Positions 1 through 6,632 of a stretch of DNA of 7,891 nucleotides are shown here, piece after piece. The notes beneath the pieces are model-generated. The model searched no databases, was not told the DNA's origin, and saw only the letters and a program-made list of their open reading frames with translations. Source of the DNA: an uncultured Bacteroidales bacterium (GTDB lineage Bacteria; Bacteroidota; Bacteroidia; Bacteroidales; UBA932); the NCBI GenBank assembly GCA_946184255.1, contig CAMHFA010000041.1:1-7891 (forward strand), in the 5' to 3' direction. How positions within the stretch are numbered: position 1 is the stretch's first letter; the number at the start of each line of letters is the position of its first letter. Made by a program: the position numbers and the translations under genes.

Positions 1-2
1 AC

Positions 3-1220
3 TGGTGGATAGAAGACATCCCTGACGACAGCTGGTTCAACCAGAACGACTTTGCAAAGAAACTGTCCGAGCGGCAGAAGCAGGCGGCGACCCAGCCTCA
101 ACAGCCACGGCAGGGTCAAGGACAGGGACAGCCCGGTGGATTCCAGCGCGGAAGATTTAATGAGGGACTAACTACGACTACTCATTATAAATGGGTCCTG
201 ATGGATCCGCATGCCCCCCAGTCTGAGAAGGATATCCTTCTTGACGGTTGGTTCTCCGGGGGTATGCCTGATCTTAACCAGCGGAACCCCCATCTTGCCA
301 CCTACCTTATCCAGAACAGCATCTGGTGGATTGAATATGCCAGGATTGACGGTGTGCGGATGGACACATATCCCTATGCCGACTATGATTTCATGGTCCG
401 TTGGTGCGATGAGATCGAGGCGGAATATCCTGACTTCAACATAGTCGGTGAAGGATGGTATCCCCGCAATTCTGCGGCTGGCTGGTGGCAGCGCGGGTCT
501 GCAGTCAACCACCATGATTCCCACCTCAAGACTGTAATGGATTTCGACCTGACCTTTACTACCAAGAGGGAGATCAAGAAAGAGAGCAACACAAGCGAGG
601 GTTCCGAGGCCGGCCTCTTCAAGATGTATGAAGTCATCACCCAGGATTTTCTTTTCCCGGATCCGAACCATGTCCTTACATTCCTGGACAATCATGATAT
701 CGAAAGGTTCATGGATCCCGGGGATCCCGCATGGAAACTCAAGCAGGGACTTGCCTTCCTGCTGACTACCCGCGGCATACCGCAGATTTATTATGGAACG
801 GAAATAGCGATGGCAGGACGTGCTGCCTTGCGTGCCGATTTCCCCGGAGGCTGGAAAGAGGATGCCGCAAACGCTTTTACCAAGGAAGGTCGAGATGCTT
901 TCCAGAATGAGTGCTGGGACTTTGCCAGCAAACTTCTCAATTGGCGCAGGACCTCCAAGCCTGTGACAGAGGGGAAACTCATCCATTACACCCCTGACAA
1001 CCAGACGAAGTGTTATGTCTATGCCCGTACTGACGGCAGGAACACCGTTCTCGTGATGCTGAATGGCTCCGACGAGGAGAAACAGGTGAACATGGGAAGG
1101 TTCAAGGAGGTTATCAAGGATTACACGAAAGGAAAAGATGCCGTCACAGGCCAGGTCGTCAATCTGACGGCTCCGGTCAGCATTCCTGCAAGGGGAGTTT
1201 ACGTCCTGGACCTTGAATAA
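3..1220 (+). CDS. GH13 neopullulanase / cyclomaltodextrinase (SusA-like), 5'-truncated
   Basis: This is an alpha-glucan hydrolase of family GH13, of the neopullulanase/cyclomaltodextrinase type that Bacteroidota use on starch, pullulan or cyclodextrins. The reading frame is open from the first bases, so 405 C-terminal residues are present and the start lies upstream; the internal ATG at 201 is not the start. Seen in the sequence: the motif MPDLNQRNP followed by IQNSIWWIEY, region II GVRMDTYPY with the expected nucleophile Asp (bases 363-365), region III NIVGEGW with the acid/base Glu (450-452), and region IV FLDNHD with the transition-state Asp (696-698). A C-terminal beta domain ends in IPARGVYVLDLE, as in this family. 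All catalytic residues are intact. The missing N-terminus would hold the family's N-domain, signal peptide and first barrel strands. A Gln/Gly-rich insertion lies near the start of the visible part. No functional link to the downstream genes is evident. Confidence 0.93.
   Translation, partial: WWIEDIPDDSWFNQNDFAKKLSERQKQAATQPQQPRQGQGQGQPGGFQRGRFNEGLTTTTHYKWVLMDPHAPQSEKDILLDGWFSGGMPDLNQRNPHLATYLIQNSIWWIEYARIDGVRMDTYPYADYDFMVRWCDEIEAEYPDFNIVGEGWYPRNSAAGWWQRGSAVNHHDSHLKTVMDFDLTFTTKREIKKESNTSEGSEAGLFKMYEVITQDFLFPDPNHVLTFLDNHDIERFMDPGDPAWKLKQGLAFLLTTRGIPQIYYGTEIAMAGRAALRADFPGGWKEDAANAFTKEGRDAFQNECWDFASKLLNWRRTSKPVTEGKLIHYTPDNQTKCYVYARTDGRNTVLVMLNGSDEEKQVNMGRFKEVIKDYTKGKDAVTGQVVNLTAPVSIPARGVYVLDLE
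75..158 (+). other. Gln/Gly/Pro-rich low-complexity insertion within the GH13 protein
   Basis: Between WWIEDIPDDSWFN and the motif DPHAPQSEKD the frame encodes about 28 residues dominated by Gln, Gly, Pro, Arg and Ala, including PRQGQGQGQPGG. The DNA shows short imperfect repeats of a Gln-Gly codon pair at about 111-131. Related SusA-type enzymes, as I recall them, have a short ordered segment (of the type FxQTNxRxT) here before the conserved Asp-Pro. The frame stays open and the flanking motifs are intact, so this is an in-frame expansion and not a frameshift. Confidence 0.7.
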
Positions 1221-1277
1221 TGGTTGAAACGTATAATTTGGCATTTTGCTGAATTATTATTAAATTGTTTCAATTAT
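1220..1277 (+). promoter_or_regulatory. Nested inverted repeat filling the GH13-hypB gap
   Basis: The inner stem pairs 1233-1242 with 1248-1257: 10 base pairs, two of them G-U, around a 5-nt loop ATTTT. An outer stem pairs 1220-1230 with 1267-1277: 11 base pairs, two of them G-U, with core TTGAAAC / GTTTCAA. Two nucleotides separate the stems on the left and nine on the right. The outer right arm overlaps the first two bases of the hypB start codon. The stems are AT-rich and no U-tract follows the inner one, so a classic intrinsic terminator is not a good fit. An operator, a 5'-leader structure limiting hypB translation, or chance in AT-rich spacer DNA are all possible. A hypB-operon promoter probably lies near here, but I see no convincing Bacteroidota -33/-7 pair. 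Confidence 0.4.
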
Positions 1278-1950
1278 GGATAAAGTCAGGGTAATCGAGA
1301 TCAAGAAAAGCGTTTTCGCCGAGAATGAAAAAGATGCGGACGAGCTTAGGAAGGATTTGAAAGACAGGGGAGTGTTCCTGCTGAATCTGATGTCTTCTCC
1401 GGGAAGCGGGAAGACGACCACCTTGATCCGGACGATTAATCTTCTTAAGGACAAACTACGCATTGCGGTCATGGAGGCTGACATCGACAGCGACGTCGAT
1501 GCCATTAAAATCAAGGAAGCAACCGGAATCCAGTCAATCCAGCTTCACACCGGCGGAATGTGCCATCTCGATGCCGAGATGACAAGGCAGGGGCTTGAAG
1601 GCTTGGATCTGACTGATGTCGACCTGGTGGTCCTTGAGAATGTCGGGAATCTGGTCTGTCCGGCTGAATTCGACACAGGCAGTGTTTGCAATGCGATGAT
1701 ACTGTCTGTCCCGGAGGGAGATGACAAACCTCTGAAATATCCTTTGATGTTCTCTGTGTGCGACGTGGTCGTGATCAATAAGACCGACGTCCTTCCGTAT
1801 TTCGATTTCGACCTGGACAAGTGCCAGGAATATATTCACATGCGTAATCCGAAGGCACGTGTCATTCCTGTCTGCGCAAAGACGGGAGAGGGGATTGATG
1901 CCTTTGCCGGCTGGCTCCTGGAAGAAGTGAACATCTGGAAACAAGAATAA
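1276..1950 (+). CDS. hypB: HypB, nickel-binding GTPase for [NiFe]-hydrogenase maturation
   Basis: HypB is a cytoplasmic GTPase that works with HypA to deliver nickel to the large subunit of [NiFe]-hydrogenase (and in some bacteria to urease). The 224-residue protein has the P-loop SSPGSGKTT at residues 40-48, the switch/metal motif GGMCHLDA at 93-100 with Cys96 and His97, ENVGNLVCP at 121-129 with the third metal-site Cys128, the guanine-specificity motif NKTD at 168-171, and CAKTGEG at 200-206. These match the G-domain metal site known from E. coli HypB (Cys, His, Cys). The N-terminal CxxCGC nickel site of E. coli and the His-rich stretch of rhizobial HypB are both absent, so this is a short, plain HypB. 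The start ATG lies in an AT-rich leader without a clear Shine-Dalgarno sequence. The next gene begins 12 nt after the stop. Confidence 0.95.
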   Translation: MDKVRVIEIKKSVFAENEKDADELRKDLKDRGVFLLNLMSSPGSGKTTTLIRTINLLKDKLRIAVMEADIDSDVDAIKIKEATGIQSIQLHTGGMCHLDAEMTRQGLEGLDLTDVDLVVLENVGNLVCPAEFDTGSVCNAMILSVPEGDDKPLKYPLMFSVCDVVVINKTDVLPYFDFDLDKCQEYIHMRNPKARVIPVCAKTGEGIDAFAGWLLEEVNIWKQE

Positions 1951-1962
1951 CACCACATACTT

Positions 1963-4788
1963 ATGCCTGAAATGTCGAAGAAGTTCGTCCCGAAGCACAT
2001 GGGCGACAAGAACCCCAATCCCAAACTGCTGAAATTCGTACGTCATGTCACTGACCGTATTCCGGGAAAGATCAAGATGACGACTGATGCTCCCGAGTAC
2101 TGGGGCCTTGCCTGTATTTTCGAAGATGAGATGGACCCGGTAACCCGCGAGGCGTCCCTGGATCTTCTGCTGGACATGCTCCCGGGGAACTTTTTCAAGG
2201 TAAGGAAGCACCACACATATTCCCAGCTCCATGAGATGAATAACCGGAAACACTATACTCCGGATGACAATTCATTGGATGACCTCCTGGACAAGCTGGC
2301 TTTCTTCGGAATGCTGGAATACGATTATGGTGACAGGTACACCAAGGACGGTCCCATTCCAGGCACCACCTACAACAGGGAGGACAGGGTCTATTGGGTT
2401 CCGATGTTCGTTCCCGGTTCTGCCGAGTACACGAACATGAACACCGAACTCATGGACAAGCACCCGGAACTCGCCATGTTCTTCGAGCGGATGACTTTCC
2501 TTCCTCTGGAAAAGGTTACCCCTATGGTTCCCATGGGAGGTTCAGGAATAGGAATGCATGTCATTCCTGTTGAGAAGGCTATATCTATGGAGAACCAATC
2601 GATTGACATTGAGCACATTTCCTATTGGCTCAAGAAATATGAGGGTCATATCGGGGTGGGAATATGTTCCTGCCGTTATGGCCGCAAGAAATTGGATGAG
2701 GGCTGTGCAGACGACTACCGAGACTGGTGCATCGGGGTAGGTGACATGGCTGACTATCTCCGTGAGACAGGACGAGGTCACGATATCACCTACGACGAAG
2801 CCATGGCCATCTTGAAGAAGGCGGAGGATCATGGTTTTGTCCATCAGATCACAAACATTGACGGAGAAGGGAAGATATTCGCGATCTGTAATTGCAATGT
2901 CAAGATCTGCAATGCTCTCCGAACATCACAGCTGTTCAACACCCCGAACCTGTCCAGAAGCGCCTATGTAGCCGAGGTGGATCCTAAGAATTGCGTAGCC
3001 TGCGGAAGGTGTGTGGAATACTGTCCGGCAGGAGCCGTAAAACTAGGCCAGAAACTGTGTACCAAGAATGGCCCTGTCGAGTATCCCAAGCACGAGTTAC
3101 CTGATGCATCCATGTGGGGAGAGCACAAATGGACCGAGGATTACCGCGATCGTAACAGGATAAACTGTTATGAGACAGGAACATCTCCGTGTAAGACAGC
3201 CTGTCCTGCGCATATAGCCGTTCAGGGCTATTTGAAGAAAGCTGCGGAAGGCAAGTATAGGGAGGCCCTTGAACTGATCAAGCGGGAGAATCCTTTCCCA
3301 GCGGTTTGCGGCCGTATCTGTAACCGTCGTTGTGAAGACGCCTGTACAAGGGGAACCATAGACCAGCCAATAGCGATAGATGCAGTAAAAAAGTTCATTG
3401 CCGAGCAGGATATGAAGGCTGAGACAAGGTTCATCCCTGAGGTCAACATTGTCTCCAATGTACAGGACCGCTGGGAGGAGAAGATTGCCATCATCGGTGG
3501 CGGCCCTGCCGGTCTCAGCTGCGCCAACTATCTTGCCACCATGGGTTATCTCCCGACTGTGTTTGAGAAGAATGAAGAACCCGGCGGAATGCTCCGGTAC
3601 GGTATTCCTTCCTATAAACTTGAAAAAGATGTCATATCAGCTGAAATCGACATAATGAAGGAGATCGGGGTCGAGATCCGGACCGGTGTCGAGGTAGGAA
3701 AGGATGTGACTATCCCACAGCTGCGCGAACAGGGTTATAAGGCTTTTTATGTTGCGATTGGTTGTCAGGGTGGACGTCTGCCTGGGATTCCTGGAGAAAC
3801 GCTTCCGGGGACAACCACGGCGATAGACTTCCTTCATGAGGCTAACACCGGGAAGGTGAAGGTCTCCGGAAAAGTAGTGGTAGTCGGTGGTGGCAATGTG
3901 GCAATCGATGCAGCCCGTGTCGCAAAGCGGAGCGGAGCTTCAGATGTTACGATGCTTTCTCTTGAAACTGAGGATATTATGCCGGCATCTCTGGAAGAGC
4001 GTACGGAAGCCAGGGAAGACGGAGTCGTGTTGAATCCCGGGTGGGGTCCGAAGGAAGTCCTTGGCGCTGGAAAGGTTGAAGGGATAGTCTTCAAGAAATG
4101 CACATCCGTCTTTGATGAGAATCATAGGTTCGCTCCCAAATACGACGAGAATGAACTCATTTCCCTTGATGCGGACATGGTGATTTTCGCAATAGGCCAG
4201 ACGGTCGTCCTTAAGGACCTTCTCAAGGACACTAAGGTGGAATTCTTCCGTGGCGTTTATCCTGTAGCTGACAAACTCACCTACCAGACTGCCGAAGAAG
4301 ATATATTCGTAGGAGGTGACGTTTTTACCGGTCCCAAGTTTGCCATAGATGCAATCGCTGCAGGTAAGGAAGCAGCTGAATCTCTCCACAGGTTTGTCCA
4401 GCATGGACATATGACCATCGGTAGAAACAGGCGGGATTTCATTGAGCTTGACAAGGGAGACATTGTAGTTGAGTCCTATGACAATTCCTCACGTCAGGAT
4501 CCTGGGGTGACTCCCAGGAAGGATCCATTCCTTGAGTATCACAACACCCTCACAGAAGAGCAGGTCCGGAAGGAAACTGCCCGCTGCCTTGGCTGTGGAG
4601 CGTCAGTAGTGGATGAGAACAAGTGCATTGGATGCGGTGTCTGTACGACAAAATGTGGTTTCGACGCAATACATCTGCATAGGGTTCATCCAGAGGCCAG
4701 CCACATGGTTACCTCAGAGGATAAATTCAGCGGCATCCTTCCATACATGCTCAAGCGTGCAGGGAAGATAGCATTCAAGAAAAAGTAG
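1963..4788 (+). CDS. Large FeS-flavoprotein: ferredoxin-like N-terminal part fused to GltD-like NAD(P)H/FAD oxidoreductase
   Basis: A 941-residue predicted cytoplasmic electron-transfer protein. Residues 1-330 form a region with cysteine motifs CSC (235-237), Cys248, Cys256 and CNCNVKIC (309-316), of a kind I recall from 4Fe-4S proteins of anaerobes. A 4Fe-4S motif CVACGRCVEYCP follows at 344-355. Residues 400-480 resemble the FeS N-terminal domain of glutamate synthase small chain (CxxxxxxxCxxxC at 402-414, then Cys 449, 453, 457, 461). The FAD site is IIGGGPAG (510-517), the NAD(P)H site VVVVGGGNVAIDAA (638-651), and the second FAD motif VGGDVFTGPKFAIDAIAAGK (783-802). A C-terminal cluster motif CIGCGVCTTKC spans 888-898, preceded by CLGC (875-878). 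GltD-like proteins with extra ferredoxin domains usually exchange electrons between ferredoxin and NAD(P)H, or feed partner reductases. With no glutamate synthase large subunit nearby, glutamate synthesis is unlikely. Met4 is an alternative start. The partner and direction of flow are unknown. Confidence 0.85.
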   Translation: MPEMSKKFVPKHMGDKNPNPKLLKFVRHVTDRIPGKIKMTTDAPEYWGLACIFEDEMDPVTREASLDLLLDMLPGNFFKVRKHHTYSQLHEMNNRKHYTPDDNSLDDLLDKLAFFGMLEYDYGDRYTKDGPIPGTTYNREDRVYWVPMFVPGSAEYTNMNTELMDKHPELAMFFERMTFLPLEKVTPMVPMGGSGIGMHVIPVEKAISMENQSIDIEHISYWLKKYEGHIGVGICSCRYGRKKLDEGCADDYRDWCIGVGDMADYLRETGRGHDITYDEAMAILKKAEDHGFVHQITNIDGEGKIFAICNCNVKICNALRTSQLFNTPNLSRSAYVAEVDPKNCVACGRCVEYCPAGAVKLGQKLCTKNGPVEYPKHELPDASMWGEHKWTEDYRDRNRINCYETGTSPCKTACPAHIAVQGYLKKAAEGKYREALELIKRENPFPAVCGRICNRRCEDACTRGTIDQPIAIDAVKKFIAEQDMKAETRFIPEVNIVSNVQDRWEEKIAIIGGGPAGLSCANYLATMGYLPTVFEKNEEPGGMLRYGIPSYKLEKDVISAEIDIMKEIGVEIRTGVEVGKDVTIPQLREQGYKAFYVAIGCQGGRLPGIPGETLPGTTTAIDFLHEANTGKVKVSGKVVVVGGGNVAIDAARVAKRSGASDVTMLSLETEDIMPASLEERTEAREDGVVLNPGWGPKEVLGAGKVEGIVFKKCTSVFDENHRFAPKYDENELISLDADMVIFAIGQTVVLKDLLKDTKVEFFRGVYPVADKLTYQTAEEDIFVGGDVFTGPKFAIDAIAAGKEAAESLHRFVQHGHMTIGRNRRDFIELDKGDIVVESYDNSSRQDPGVTPRKDPFLEYHNTLTEEQVRKETARCLGCGASVVDENKCIGCGVCTTKCGFDAIHLHRVHPEASHMVTSEDKFSGILPYMLKRAGKIAFKKK

Positions 4789-4789
4789 G

Positions 4790-5140
4790 ATGCACGAATT
4801 GGGGATAGTCTTTTACATCATCCGTGATGTCAAGGAGGCGGCCGAGGCCAATCAGGTGGAACACGTTTCCGGAGTGGTCATGAACATCGGTGAAGTGTCC
4901 ACCATAGTCCCTGAATACCTTACCGACTGCTGGCGCTGGGCTGCAGACAAGGAGCCCATGCTGAAGGGATGCGAATTGAAGATCAACCTGATTCCTGCGG
5001 TTACCCGTTGCGAGGATTGCGGTAATGAGTATGAAACTGTGAGTTATGGGAAGACTTGTCCCCGCTGCCATGGAGTCAATACATTCCTTCTCCGCGGCAA
5101 TGAAGTTGAAATAAAGGAAATTGAAGTACCAAACATTTAA
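4790..5140 (+). CDS. hypA: HypA, nickel metallochaperone for hydrogenase maturation
   Basis: HypA binds nickel through its N-terminal Met-His-Glu segment and passes it on together with HypB; a zinc site gives structure. The 116-residue protein starts MHELGI, so His2 (the nickel ligand) and Glu3 are in place. This fixes the start at the ATG lying one base after the upstream stop codon. Zinc ligands appear as CEDC (74-77) and CPRC (90-93), the usual CxxC pairs. Length matches the family (about 113-120). The 1-nt spacing suggests translational coupling to the flavoprotein gene. hypA and hypB are thus separated only by that flavoprotein, an arrangement I do not recall as standard; hyp genes usually sit beside hypC, D, E and F or hydrogenase subunits, none of which is visible here. 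Confidence 0.93.
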   Translation: MHELGIVFYIIRDVKEAAEANQVEHVSGVVMNIGEVSTIVPEYLTDCWRWAADKEPMLKGCELKINLIPAVTRCEDCGNEYETVSYGKTCPRCHGVNTFLLRGNEVEIKEIEVPNI

Positions 5141-5151
5141 TTATCAAAAAT

Positions 5152-5508
5152 ATGGCTTGTTTTGTTGTTCCTCTCGTCCAAGCAATAGCAACGAGTGTCT
5201 ATCGTAAAAAGAATGAAAAGTCCATCGCCAGTCCTGATTCATCTCCTTTCAAGCATCAGCTTCCGGCTTTGGAAAAGATGCTTTGGGGAGGTTCGATAAT
5301 GCTGATAGTCGATCATATCATCAATGGTGAGCTTACATGGAGATTCCCGTTCTTCACTGCGTTGGACCAGGTGGGAGGGGGAGCAGTGATGCTGAAGGAG
5401 ATGCTGACGGTCGGAGTCCCTATGTCATTGGCGCTTACCGCTGTCTGGGCCCTATGGGCAATAATGAAATCCAAAAAGGAGTCTATTCACATTCAAACTA
5501 ATAACTAA
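5152..5508 (+). CDS. Small membrane protein of unknown function, paired with DUF5692-like gene
   Basis: A 118-residue protein with an N-terminal hydrophobic stretch MACFVVPLVQAIATS (1-15) followed by a basic segment YRKK. A probable membrane segment lies around 43-58 (MLWGGSIMLIVDHIING), then the motif GELTWRFPFFTAL (59-71), and a clear helix at 86-105 ending in the basic KSKK. This suggests two to three membrane segments with positive residues after the first and last, favouring a cytoplasmic C-terminus. It has no Cys-rich, heme-binding CxxCH or catalytic motif. The pattern of MACF-VVP start, WGGS...H...GE and a late AVWA helix recalls small conserved membrane proteins of gut anaerobes, but I know no function. 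It sits 11 nt after hypA and 11 nt before the larger membrane protein, so a two-component membrane complex is plausible. Confidence 0.8.
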   Translation: MACFVVPLVQAIATSVYRKKNEKSIASPDSSPFKHQLPALEKMLWGGSIMLIVDHIINGELTWRFPFFTALDQVGGGAVMLKEMLTVGVPMSLALTAVWALWAIMKSKKESIHIQTNN

Positions 5509-5519
5509 TATTCTGAGTT

Positions 5520-6611
5520 ATGTTTTTCCAAGTCTATGGGGCTAATGCCCTTGCCCAGTGGGGGATGCTTCTGGTCGTCCTTGTCGGCCTTATCCTCCTG
5601 AATGAATTCGCACGCCGTACCAAGGCTGGCGGTGCTATCATGTTCTTCGTCATTCCGGCGATTCTGACCGTCTATTTCGTAGCGATAGCTATCGGTGCGG
5701 CCAACGGATCGGAGTGGGCGCTTAAGAACCAGACCCATCTGTACATGAATGGCTGGTTCCATTATGCGAAACTCTATGCCGCCCTGACAGGCTGTATCGG
5801 CTTCATGATGATCAAGTACAAATGGGGAATAGGTGCAAAGCACTGGTTCAAACCGTTCCCGTTCGTCATCGTGGCCATCAACATCCTCATCGCAGTCGCA
5901 TCAGACTTCGAGTCTGCAATCAAGGGTTGGAACTGCTGGTGGCTTTCAAGCGAGGGAGTGTGGCTCTACGGAGGTTGGCATAATGTGATGAACGGTGTTG
6001 CCGGTATGCTGAACATCTTCTGTATGACTGCCTGGTGGAACGTCTATGCTTCAAAGGACAAGAAGGACATGATCTGGGCCGACATGACCTGGGTTTATAT
6101 AGTCATTTACGACATCTGGAACTTTGCCTACACCTACAACTGCCTTCCTACCCATTCATGGTACTGCGGTATCGCCCTGCTCCTTGCTCCTACTGTGGCT
6201 GCCATATGCTGGAACCGTGGAGGCTGGATCCAGAACCGCGCCAACACCCTTGCCATCTGGTGCATGTTCGCCCAGGTGTTCCCTCTCTTCCAGGAGACAT
6301 TCAAAGATGGCCGCCAGTGGTTCGACTGGGCTGTCCTGCCTGTTCAATACCCCGAGGGTGTGACCACCATTGAAAAGATCTATGAGGTTGCAGGAGGCAA
6401 CGCGGCGGCTGTCGGTACCACCGTCGACAGTGTAGCTGCCAATCCTACGATGATGACTGTTATCAGCGCTTTGGCTCTGATTACCAACATCATAGCCATT
6501 TGTTACATCATCAGCGTCTCGAAGAAGCGTCACATCAATCCTTACAAGGAGGACGTTTTCATCAACCAGAAGTACTACAAGGATTCCATGGCCCGCGCCG
6601 ACGTTTCCTAG
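5520..6611 (+). CDS. Polytopic membrane protein resembling DUF5692 family
   Basis: A 363-residue integral membrane protein with about nine predicted segments, near residues 12-28, 40-60, 83-98, 113-127, 150-175, 186-206, 214-230, 240-256 and 312-334. It is unusually rich in Trp, Tyr and Phe, especially in the middle: WNCWWLSSEGVWLYGGWHNV (137-156), MTAWWNVY (169-176) and YDIWNFAYTYNC (197-208). Polar or charged residues within or next to these segments (Asp129, Glu131, Glu145, His154, Asp188, Asp198, Asn201, Glu259) could form a ligand or proton site. The C-terminal tail is hydrophilic. From memory the sequence fits the DUF5692 family of uncharacterised membrane proteins; a search is needed to confirm. 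A transporter for the hydrophobic substrate of the downstream reductases, or a membrane redox subunit, are possibilities. No heme or FeS ligands are obvious. Confidence 0.8.
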   Translation: MFFQVYGANALAQWGMLLVVLVGLILLNEFARRTKAGGAIMFFVIPAILTVYFVAIAIGAANGSEWALKNQTHLYMNGWFHYAKLYAALTGCIGFMMIKYKWGIGAKHWFKPFPFVIVAINILIAVASDFESAIKGWNCWWLSSEGVWLYGGWHNVMNGVAGMLNIFCMTAWWNVYASKDKKDMIWADMTWVYIVIYDIWNFAYTYNCLPTHSWYCGIALLLAPTVAAICWNRGGWIQNRANTLAIWCMFAQVFPLFQETFKDGRQWFDWAVLPVQYPEGVTTIEKIYEVAGGNAAAVGTTVDSVAANPTMMTVISALALITNIIAICYIISVSKKRHINPYKEDVFINQKYYKDSMARADVS

Positions 6612-6632
6612 ACTTGTTATTACCACAAAAGA

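Noticed and set aside
1213..1240. Possible Bacteroidota promoter: TTG at 1213-1215 and ATAATTTG at 1233-1240
   Set aside because: The -7 element lacks the first consensus base of TAnnTTTG, the spacing of 17 nt is shorter than the usual 19-21, and AT-rich spacer gives such matches by chance. A promoter here is likely for other reasons, but these positions are not convincing.
168..1244. Long open frame of 358 codons on the - strand
   Set aside because: It lies opposite the GH13 gene, whose catalytic motifs are fully conserved on the + strand. The antisense translation shows no recognisable domain and is explained by codon bias of the real gene.
1237..1268. Alternative promoter with TTTG at 1237-1240 and TAAATTGT at 1261-1268
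   Set aside because: Spacing is good, but the -7 match is poor and the transcript would begin within a few bases of the hypB AUG.
1534..2253. 239-codon open frame on the - strand
   Set aside because: It spans opposite hypB and the start of the flavoprotein gene, crossing the boundary between two well-supported genes; no motif is recognisable.
1963..4788. Reading the flavoprotein as glutamate synthase small subunit (gltD)
   Set aside because: It has the GltD core but is about twice as long, with extra FeS regions, and no large glutamate synthase gene is adjacent; a specific gltD call would mislead.
6035..6373. Out-of-frame + strand open frames inside the DUF5692-like gene, and the - strand one at 6156-6644
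   Set aside because: They overlap a continuous membrane-protein frame with consistent hydrophobic segments; their own translations look like random sequence.
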